Shown here piece after piece: positions 55,937 through 64,000 of a stretch of 64,000 nt of DNA. Source of the stretch: Adenophora triphylla var. japonica. Lineage: Eukaryota; Streptophyta; Magnoliopsida; Asterales; Campanulaceae. The notes beneath the pieces were generated by a model. The model had not been told where the DNA came from, made no database searches, and saw only the letters and a list, made by a program, of their open reading frames with translations. Positions within the stretch are counted from its first letter, which is position 1. Each line of letters begins with the position of its first letter. The stretch spans positions 248,001 to 312,000 of the forward strand of contig JAFEMH010002457.1 in assembly GCA_022495995.1 (NCBI GenBank). Direction: 5' to 3'. The position numbers and the translations under genes were made by a program.

Positions 55937-56638
55937 TGCCTCTATCTACTCGATAGTGACGTAAGCTTCTTCAGGTGACAACCTTCATTAATTGTCAATC
56001 AGGTGACAACCTCCATTAATTGTCAATCAGGTGACAACCTCCATTAATTGTCAAAACCTCAAGGATCCTAGACATCGTTCCTAGCTATGTAGTAATGCTT
56101 GAACTATGACCAAGGCTTGATTCCTCCGGGATACGTAGGTAGCCTTTCATAAAGGTCCAGCCATCCGACCACATTGGTCACCTTGTCCCTTCGTCACTCC
56201 TCAGTGGTGAAGTAGCCCCTCATGGAGGTCCAGATATCCGACCACATAGGTCAAATTCCTTCATCTAGCGTATCCCCAGTAGGATCAGTCACTTGACCTC
56301 CCAGGTCACTTTCCCTTCTATCTCTCCAGCAAGAGACAAGTTTCTCTTCGCTATTCCCCAGTGGATCTTATTCTAAACTACGGCCTGGCTTGATTCCTCC
56401 GGAATACGTAGGTAGCCTACTTTAGGTTCAGCCAATTCGCCACCTATGACACCCCTTTCCCCAGTGGATTCCGAACTACGATTATGGCTTGATTCCCACT
56501 CGGGATACGTAGGTAGCCTTCCAAAGGTTCAGCCACTCGACCACCTTGGTCACCCAATCTGTCTCGGCATTCTCCAGATTGGATCCTTTTCTATCGACAA
56601 CCCCACTCGCCCTGCAAGTGACGTTGCCGAGGGGCTTC
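55937..56638. other. 3' untranslated region of E before the 3' LTR
   Basis: No gene. Three copies of a 28-bp unit with AGGTGACAACCTCCATTAAT lie at about 55970-56055. The two-hairpin ACGTAGG module occurs three times (56101-56162, 56375-56433, 56473-56534). Phrases with TCCCCAGTGGAT recur. The end GACGTTGCCGAGGGGCTTC is the presumed polypurine region. Confidence 0.7.
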
Positions 56639-58246
56639 TGTAAGTACCCAAATCTGGCTCATGCCTTCCGGTTAAGTTTCTCGGCAATTCCCCGGACTTT
56701 CCTAAAGTTCAGGAGCAATTCTGGAACTGTTCCGAACCTTCCGAGGGGTGAAGGAATTACTTGGAATTAAAAATCCACGTTTTCCTTTTGTATAAAAACC
56801 CATCTAGAAAGGCCACCTTGCATGATTCTAGAAAGGTGCTGAGTCATAATGGATAATGCCGCACGACTGCATTAGGCCAGAACTCTAAGCCGCACGACTA
56901 CATTAGCCATCACCAGAGTGCCTATAAATAGAGACCTCCTCTACCCATTTTGATATACAATTTTCAGCATTGAAACTCTGCCAAAAATACCACTACGAAA
57001 ATACAGAGAGTTGAGAGTGCCAAAAATCACCTCCCTCCTCCTTAAAACATCCAAAAGTTGGTCCCTTCCCTAGGCAAACTCCAAAGAGAAAGAGGTCACC
57101 ACCATTGGTAACCTCTCATCCCCTTTATCTTGCATTATACTTGTATATATGTGATATATTTGCTCCTTGCTTTACATATTACTATATCTTTGTTTGGAAC
57201 TTGGTATATTGTCATTAAAGGTCATATCTTTAAGCATGTAAATCATATCCCCCTCCTTTTGCATCCTTTGCATTAAAGTAGCATCTTTTGCTCCTAAAAT
57301 GATATCTTTATGCATCCTTTGCTCATAAAATGTTATCTTTGCTTAAAAGTTGCATACTTTGCACTTAAAAATGTTTCCTTTACATTAAAGGTGCATCCTC
57401 TGCACCTAAAACCTTTTTTTCATACATAAAGATGCATCCTTTGCATTAAAGATCATTTCTTTAACATCAAAAAGCATCCTTTGCAAACAAATAGCATCCT
57501 TTGCACCTAAAATGTCATCTTTTCATTAAAAATGTCATTTTTATCCTAAACATGCTTCCCCTAAGTCCCCTTTGGTATTTGATGCAACCTTTGGAGCGGA
57601 CCGGTGTAAAGATCCTATCTTTACATCGTTTCTTCCATTAAAGGTGCCACAATCTCTTTAGAAAGGGATAAACCTTGAACCCTATATCTCCGATCATCAC
57701 TTGAGACGAGCATAATAGTCCCTATATAAGCTCAATCATATCAAGATGTAGGATTGATGGGCTAAGGATACTCCTTTCTAAAGAACCTTATCATTGGACT
57801 CTAAAGCGGTGTCCCTATCTCGATCACTCAAGACCCAAGGTCAAATAGCGAAGATCACAAGTCCAAGATGAGGACGGGACCAAAGTCACGAACACATAAA
57901 AATCCAAGGAATCCCGAGCGATAGCCAACTAAATGGTTTTTACGTCCGGAAGACAACTTGAAACATTCCCCTCCCCCTCTTTTCAACACATGCACACAAG
58001 AAAACGCGCAAGCAAGCACGAAAAATGGAATCTTGGGAGACTTGCTTCGGCAAGGCACCTTGGGTGAATGACGATCCGTTCTTCCCAAGGGGTAACTTAA
58101 CCTCCGAACCCTAATTCCTTTTTTTCAAAGTTTTGAGGAAATCAAAATGGCGTGGCGACTCCGTTTTTCAAATTAAACCGGATGTTTTCAAACTCAAGTG
58201 AATCCAAATGAAACACAAAAAAAAGATTTTGGGCACCACATTCACA
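56639..58246 (+). repeat. 3' LTR of element E
   Basis: It starts TGTAAGTACCCAAATCTGG and ends ACATTCACA, 1608 bp, nearly identical to the 5' LTR. It is followed by CCCGC and the rest of the B antisense exon 4. Confidence 0.93.
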
Positions 58247-60299
58247 CCCGCAGCAGCCGAATCCATCGAGGACAGGTAATCTCTAAATTCCTCCAGGCGG
58301 GAATACGAGAAAGGCCGCCTCCATGTATGTGACCCCTAGGACTCTCCCTATTCGTGCCCCGAGTACGAAGGGTGATGAGCTCCAAACCATGCCGTCTCAC
58401 CAGAGAACTGGTCGAATCCCTGCGTAAAGTCCGCCCCACCAGTCGTGGAGGCAGATGAGTCCCTCGCCCTTGACGGCATCGGCTCATGCGTAGCAGCACT
58501 CCTCAGGAAATTACACCGCAGGAACTCCACGAGTCTCCTGGCGTAGTTGGCCCACCCATCCAAACGCCTCACGGCCTGGTTGTACGTACGACCATATATC
58601 TGCAAATCTGGAAAGCTGTCAAAAGACAAACAGAAGGCACAGATGCAACATTTACAGAATGCTACTATCAAATACAGAAAATCAAAGCACTCACCGAAAC
58701 ATTGGGATCCACTCTGTATCGAGGCCTCGGCTCCTCCGGAATAGGGATCACCAATCGCCTGCGAGAACCATCAAGCCCCTTATATGCCAGCCGAGCGCGA
58801 GGGAGCGGGTAGTCCCAGGGATATGCAGGGCCCTCGCCATCCCGGTGCAGCACCTGCGGGCTCCTCAGCCTCGTCCTCAGGAAGATGTCATAGTCGGCAC
58901 CCTCTATGATAAACTCGGTATAGAACACACCCTGTCTGTATCGCTCCAGATCCTCCATCGGTATCAGCGAAGGATGCTGCATGTGTGGAGGCAGGTCCAT
59001 CGGAACCAAAGGAAGGGACCCCGGACCATGCTGATAGGTCACCCTCTCCCCCAAGTACATCGCGTCATAATGAAGCCCCACCAGCAGCTTCCGCCGACGT
59101 GTGACCTCCCTGGCAGCCTGGACTACAAAAGCATTAATCCAGTTCCACCAAGTCAGCTGGATCCGCCCAAAAAACTCTCGGCTCATGGCCAGAGACACCT
59201 CCTCGTAAGTCAGTCGAGTACCCTCCCTCGACGTCCCCGGCTTCTTTGCCGCCTTCTGCCAAATCAACATGGCAGGGAATAAGGACTCATACTCCTCCTT
59301 AGTCTCCCACCTCTGCGGATGGAACACCTCCAAAAACCACACCTGTCAAGCACATGGAAAGTTATGTCAGTTACAAAGCAGATACATACGAGTACAAAAT
59401 GAGACAAGGAAGAGAAAAAGACGGGAACTTACATCCAAAGCAAACGAAAAGCAGCATAAGGTGTTCTCCTCTTCCTGCAAGAACCTATCCAAAGCATGGT
59501 AGAGCTCGGCCAGTCCAGCCTCCCCCCATGCAAGCCCTCTCACGGCACCCAGATCAGTCAGCAAGCCGAGCAGAGGAAAGTGACATGATGTGTCAGCAGT
59601 AGGGAATAGGGTAGCTGACAAAGAAAACCATAAGAACCCTCGAGCCAGACGCTCTGCGGTCATCCTCGAAGACCCCTCAAAATAAGCATCAATACCCCTC
59701 CTTAGATGAGCCTCCATCGGCCCATACCGAATACCCAAGCCCCTAGCATTGGTAATATCAAAACCCAGCAGCTCCGATAACTGCCCCGGGGTGTAGCCAT
59801 CCACCCACACAAGTGTGTTGCCCCAGAATGGCAACCCCGTTATCGCCGAAAAGTCAGTGGGAGTCACAGTCGCCTCCCCCCACCTGAAGTGAAACGTGTG
59901 GGTCGTGTCCCACCAGTACTCGCTCAGGGCAACGTGCAAGGCCCTCGCCCTCTGCATCGAAGCCACCGCGGCTACTGCATTGATAAATCCAGCCAAACCG
60001 AAGTCAACCACAAACTGCTGTGGACTCCTTTCGCCGTCCCGAGCCTCGTCTGGGAGCATCTCCCACAGCGCTCGAACTGCCTCGAAGGCTCCCCTGCTCT
60101 TCAAGTTGCGGACGTCAACTGGCCCTCGCCCCTGCTGGTGAACACGGCAAAAATACGTTAATACAGAAATGACATCTACATAATGCACAAACGCATATCG
60201 AAATGATGAAACACAGAAACGGTTCAGTTTCAAAAAACCCGTTCATTAACGGTTCATTTTCCAAAAATATGTCCATCCCAGTTGGAATATTAACGGTCC

Positions 60300-60890
60300 A
60301 AAATCCCAAAAGTTTGCAAAACCTTTCGAAAAATCCGTCGAACCCGGAACTTTCAAAACATTTTGAAAAATCCGTCGAACCCGGAACTTTCAAACCCTTT
60401 CGAAAAATCCGTCGAACCCGGAACTTTCAAAACGTTTCGAAAAATCCGTCGAACCCGGAACTTTCAAAACATTTCGAAAAATCCGTCGAACCTGGAACTT
60501 TCAAACCCTTTCGAAAAATCCGTCGAACCCGGAACTTTCAAAACGTTTCGAAAAATCCGTCGAACCTGGAACTTTCAAAACATTTCGAAAATCCGTCGAA
60601 CCCGGAACTTTCAAAACATTTCGAAAAATCCGTCGAACCCGGAACTTTCAAAACATTTCGAAAAATCTGTCGAATTCGGAACTTTCAAAATATTTCGAAA
60701 AATCCGTCGAACCCGGAACTTTCAAAACATTTCAAAAAATCCGAAACTTTCAAAACATTTCGAAAAATCCGTCGAACCCGGAACTTTCAAAACCTTTCGA
60801 AAAATCCGTCGAATTCGGAACTTTCCAAACATCTCGAAAAATCCGTCGAAGTCGAAACTTTCAAAACATTTCGAACATTTCGAAAAATTA
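60300..60890. repeat. 37-bp tandem array of element B (about 15 copies), inside intron 1 of the antisense gene
   Basis: The unit reads CGAAAAATCCGTCGAACCCG plus GAACTTTCAAAACATTT. I count 15 occurrences of ACTTTC-AAA type. It lies between exon 1 (61140) and exon 2 (about 60131) of the minus-strand PMD gene. The long plus-strand open frames across it come from the 111-bp triple period. Confidence 0.92.
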
Positions 60891-61298
60891 CTCCGTCCCG
60901 AATTAAACTTACTTTAATTTTGGAAAACACCCCTAGACATGGAATTTTGCAACCAAAATTTTTATGTTATCTACCCATGGTGTCAATTGAACTAAACCCT
61001 AGTCAGTTTCGACAAAGGCACATAGCAAAGTCAAAAGCCCCAATTCGGGCACCAAGATCCCTAACTCATTTCTAATCAAAATTCCTAAAATTTAAAGAAT
61101 GCACATTCTAAAAATTAACGAAATTTAGAGGATGTTTACCTGTCTTTCGATCCCTTCCTTGGACATGTGAGTGTCTCGAGCCGGATAAAATTCCGTTGGA
61201 TCCACGGGAAGAGCGGTGGTTCGAATGGTCCTCACCAACCTCGTTCTTTCGTTGTCAGTCCTCCTATGGCGACCCCTTGGTTCCAAACCGGCATCCAT

Positions 61299-62538
61299 GA
61301 TGATTTTCCCTCGAAAATTCGAACAAAACTCCCGAAATGGGGAAGATTTTGTTCTCTCCTTTCTCTCTCTCTCGCCTGAAAGTATGGTGGAAATGTACCA
61401 GTTTGCGTCGGCCTGTTGCTGATTTGAACCTGGTCAAATTCAGTCTCAGTCCGGCCGAATTCTTTTGCAGCTGAAAAGATTTCTTGCCAATTTGACCCTT
61501 CAGCTTCTCACAATTTCAATTTTACCCCTTTTGGCCCCCAAAAGTGCAAAATTTTCTCAAGTTAGACCTTTCTAACACCCCCTCCCCGAGGTTAAGTTCC
61601 GTTAGTTTTCACTAACGTCCTGTCTTCAGACGTTAAATTTTCAGTTAGTTTTCACTAACATTTCATCACCAGACGTTAAATCTTAAATCGACGTTTGACA
61701 TTCAAACACTCATTTTCGTCTCCAGACGTTAAATCTCAAACCGTCTTTGGAGGTTAAATCACATTTTCGTCTTCCGACATTAAATTTTCAGTTAGTTTTC
61801 ACTAACATTTCGTCTCCAGACGTTAAATCTCAAATCGACGTTTGACATTCAAACGCTCATTTCCGTCCCAAACCGACGTTTGACATTCAAATGCTTAGTC
61901 CTGTCTTCGGACGTTAAATCACAATTCCGTCTCCAGACGTCAAAATTCTCATTGGTTTTCACCAACATTCATCTCTATGGCCGCCAGTCGTAAGCCCGAC
62001 CATCTCATAACAGCGGCCATCAAGGTAAGCCCTCACAATAATCCCTCTTCGGCCATCTTCGTAAGTCCGAATACCTTTTCACTCCAGTAAGTGAACAATC
62101 ACTTCCCCGGCAGTCAATCGTAAGCCTGACCATCTCAATTTAGTGGCCATCGAGGTAAGCCCGCACAACAATCCCTCTTTGGCCGTCATGGTAAGCACGA
62201 ACATTCCTCCCCAGCAGGATCCTAAGACTATCCGTCTAAAAGGAAACGTCAAATCAACCCCCCAGTTCCTAACTGGCCTCGTTAGAACTCTGGACGCTTA
62301 TCCCCAGCAATGTGTTAGTCTCTCCCAAGATCACATCCCGTTCCTAACCTCGTCGTTAGAATGTCAATCCTTCCGTGTTGTTATAACATCCATATGACGT
62401 GACCGTTCCTGTCATTGCCACCCTATCCCCAGCGGATAAAACCTGGCCGTCTTCATAAGTCCAGCACCCAAGGCACAAACGCCTTACAAAATCAATCTCA
62501 AGGCACGAACACCTTCATCTCAGGACCAACACATCCTC
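61299..62538. other. Upstream region of antisense PMD gene and 3' UTR of B
   Basis: No gene. The palindrome variant AGTCCGGCCGAATT is at 61448-61461, about 150 bp upstream of the minus-strand ATG, next to TTGAACCTGGTCAA. From about 61600 to 61930, phrases with AGACGTTAAATCTC and the hairpin CGTTTGACATTCAAACG recur; the latter is also the unit of the D LTR hairpins. Beyond that are dispersed copies of GTAAGCCCGA and TCCCCAGCAGGAT. Confidence 0.6.
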
Positions 62539-62880
62539 GTAATCTCGGTCTGAGGTGCCACACACCCTCGAATGTTTTAGTAATCCCGGTCTGAGGAGCC
62601 ACACGCCCTCGAATGTTTCAGTAATCCCGATCTGAGGCGCCATACGCCCTCGTAAGTATCAGTAATCTCGGTCTGAGGTGCCACACACCTTCGTAAGTTT
62701 CAGCAATCTCGGTCTGAGGCGCCACACGCCCTCGAAGGTTTTGGAAATCTTAGGTTCAGACGCCTCACAATAGTCTCCACCCAGGTTCAGACACCTCACA
62801 ATAGTCTCCATTCAAGTTCAGACACCTCACAATGGTCTCACTTAGGTTCAGACGCCTCACAACAGTCTCGCTTAGGTCAA
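62539..62880. repeat. Two short tandem repeats in the 3' UTR of B (41 bp x5, about 31 bp x4)
   Basis: Five units of 41 bp start AATC(T/C)CGGTCTGAGG (62539-62745). They are followed by four units of about 31 bp starting TTCAGACGCCTCACAATAG (62755-62880). Faint single copies are present in the 3' UTR of D near 28360-28470, so the block expanded in B or contracted in D. Confidence 0.82.
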
Positions 62881-63075
62881 GGTCCCCACGCGCGGTCCTT
62901 GCACCTACGAACTACGATCGGCTTGATTCCCGCTCGGGATACGTAGGAATCCTTTCGCTAAGGGTCCAGCCAGCTGTCCTCTTAGGTCTCTTCAAGTAAG
63001 GCATCCCCCGATTTGGATCCTTATCTTTTTCAACGACCCCACTTCCTTCGAAAGTGACGTCGCTGAGGGGCTAAC
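62881..63075. other. End of 3' UTR of B with hairpin module and polypurine region
   Basis: The two-hairpin ACGTAGG module is at 62909-62971 (TCCCGCTCGGGA stem). GTGACGTCGCTGAGGGGCTA directly precedes the LTR and is the likely primer for plus-strand synthesis. Confidence 0.65.
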
Positions 63076-64000
63076 TGTAAGTACCCAAATCCGGATCACC
63101 AAAATTTGTTAAAAGTTAACCGGAATCCGTTAACTGGCCCGCTCCAGGTTAATCGGAACCCGTTAAGCTCCCCGTTCTCAAGCCAACAAGACGTCCCGGG
63201 ACTGCCCCGTGTATCCCAACATCAAAGCGTAGTCAAGACACGTCGTCGCACGTAAAAGTACAGCTTTTCCTGAAAAACGCACTTTCCGGCACTTTTCGGG
63301 GGCGTTTCGGACATTTTTCGGACAGTTATTTAAAAAACGGACAAAATTGGGAATAATGGCACGAAAAACCATGCCTTGGTGAGTTACAGGGGCACGTGAC
63401 ATGCATGCCACAGCCCTCTGATCAACATCAATACGATTTTAGAGTGAAAAGACCAAAATACCCCTGAGATGTTGTCATAGTCCGTCCGGACTCTTTTGCA
63501 GGAAAACCAGAATTGCCAACAAGCCCTTCCAGTTTCCAAAAGACCAAAAGACCCCCTGAAATTCAGGTTGAGTCCATCCGGACTCTTTTGCAATTTTACC
63601 CTATAAATACAGAGGGCTGTCAAACATTTCAAAGAAGGAAAAAACTTATCCATTTTCACAAATAGCCACGGCCCAAACTGGTTTCACCCCCTCCCGAGCC
63701 CCGTTTTGCCTCGATTCGTGTGAAAACTTCATATTTCACCCAAATACAAACCAAACAACCTTGAAACACCGTTCCAAACACTAAATCATATCCCGTATAT
63801 GCCTCCCGAGCTAAAAGAGTCAACCCCTAGCCATAGGTAACACTCTCTCTCCCTAAACACTCGTTCCGTCTTGGTTTACGAGCCAATCGCTACCACCATT
63901 TCGGTCGAACGTTGTTGAAATGTAGATGTCACCATCAACGGGGTCCGATACATTTTAGTCCCAGATCCTCTTCTCTTCCCGTAAGAGAAGTAATCTCGGG
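63076..64000 (+). repeat. 3' LTR of element B, cut by the window edge
   Basis: It starts TGTAAGTACCCAAATCCGG like D but is clearly more diverged. Palindromes are at 63479-63492 and 63571-63584, 92 bp apart, and TATAAATA is at 63602-63609. It continues beyond the window. Confidence 0.9.

Larger units (their letters stand above)
41957..58246 (+). mobile_element. Element E: Tat-lineage retrotransposon with internal gag/protease deletion (16.3 kb)
   Basis: E runs from LTR to LTR (41957-43562, 56639-58246), with the same primer-binding site as D and a related leader, pol and antisense genes, but different LTRs and its own 49-bp array. The Gag domain, zinc knuckle, both proteases and two of three repeated domains are absent; a short remnant frame stays in their place. 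The LTRs are nearly identical by eye, so E moved recently, presumably using Gag and protease from a relative. Its antisense PMD gene is the best preserved in the window. Confidence 0.93.
41909..61298 (-). pseudogene. Element B: antisense plant mobile domain (PMD) gene, four exons, split by element E
   Basis: Minus strand. Exon 1 is 61298-61140 (starts MDAGLEPRGR, donor CAG|GTAAAC). Exon 2 is about 60131-59433 (donor GAT|GTAAGT). Exon 3 is 59342-58695 (acceptor TTGACAG, donor TCG|GTGAGT). Exon 4 starts at 58599 after TTTGCAG. E interrupts exon 4 between 58247 and 41956; the coding end is the stop at 41909-41911 after SDDEQDSE. All introns are phase 0. The PMD core is in exon 2 (YWWDTTHTFHFRWGEATVTP, AITGLPF). 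Exon 4 has a stop at 58348 and frame loss before the insertion. Intron 1 holds a 37-bp array. PMD proteins include plant MAIN/MAIL1 and transposon-borne forms. Confidence 0.78.
5595..64000 (+). mobile_element. Element B: old Tat/Ogre-type LTR retrotransposon, host of the other insertions
   Basis: B is seen in four pieces: 5595-6090, 30897-41956, 58247-63075 and the start of its 3' LTR at 63076. They join in the order expected from element D: gag, PR1, repeated domains, PR2, RT, RNase H, integrase, antisense DUF7745-like gene, antisense PMD gene, 3' UTR, LTR. The pieces are separated by element C (with D inside it) and by element E. The LTR starts TGTAAGTACCCAAATCCGG as in D, so B and D are one family. 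Its 5' LTR and most of gag are left of A, outside the window. Many stops and frameshifts mark it as the oldest layer. Confidence 0.88.

Noticed and set aside
58599..58619. Acceptor TTGACAG at about 58616 for exon 4 of the B PMD gene.
   Set aside because: It would put exon 4 out of frame. The acceptor TTTGCAG just downstream keeps phase 0 and aligns with E and D.
60203..61075. Long plus-strand open frames rich in NPSNPELSKHF repeats.
   Set aside because: They are produced by the 37-bp array inside intron 1 of the antisense gene and have no other support.
52268..61298. The PMD genes as captured host genes with host function.
   Set aside because: They occur in the same antisense place in three elements, between pol and 3' LTR, with element-type promoters. 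They belong to the elements.
1..64000. tRNA, rRNA or ordinary host genes.
   Set aside because: I looked for cloverleaf-like and rRNA-like stretches and for non-element coding regions and found none that I could support.

Overview
This window is plant DNA made entirely of nested LTR retrotransposons. I found no host gene, tRNA or rRNA. The Tekay-type chromovirus, the Athila-like LTRs and the Tat/Ogre/Retand-type elements with two RNase H domains and antisense genes point to an angiosperm, probably a eudicot with a large, repeat-rich genome. The species cannot be told from the sequence.

Layout. Element B, an old Tat/Ogre-type copy, is the host and runs from 5595 past the right edge, where its 3' LTR starts at 63076. 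Three elements lie in or against it. (A) At the left edge is the 3' part of a Tekay chromovirus (1-5594): pol with a C-terminal chromodomain, then a 3' LTR that abuts B's gag. (C) An Athila-like, internally deleted element starts at 6091 and is itself split by (D), a complete LTR-to-LTR Tat element of B's own family (9487-30792) flanked by the target duplication GTTTG. B resumes at 30897. (E) A second Tat family with different LTRs (41957-58246) is inserted in the last exon of B's antisense gene. B then continues to the right edge. The inferred order is B first, then A, C and E into B, then D into C.

Gene content. B and D encode one very long Gag-Pol: Gag with a CX2HX4HX4C knuckle, a first retropepsin-like domain, three divergent copies of an unrecognised domain, a second retropepsin-like domain, a G-patch, RT, a degenerate RNase H, a second (Tat-type) RNase H and integrase. 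Both copies are broken by stops and frameshifts. E has lost most of Gag and both proteases, but its pol is open apart from two stop codons. Downstream of pol all three carry two genes on the opposite strand: a DUF7745-like gene, and upstream of it a plant mobile domain (PMD) gene. In B and E the PMD gene reads as four exons joined by GT-AG introns, all in phase 0.

Non-coding signals. In E, paired GCCG-NN-CGGC palindromes about 30 bp apart recur in the LTR promoter, in the leader and upstream of both antisense genes. B and D carry a variant, AGTCCG-NN-CGGACT, at equivalent sites. The leaders of D and E share a self-complementary 15-mer and, at near-constant spacing, a three-helix structure with compensatory changes. 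A roughly 60-nt two-hairpin module with a central ACGTAGG recurs after pol and before the 3' LTR. Each element has its own unrelated tandem array in or near the antisense gene and 3' UTR. Together these suggest an element with a sense Gag-Pol programme and a separately expressed, spliced antisense programme under a common cis-code. Expression and function are inference.
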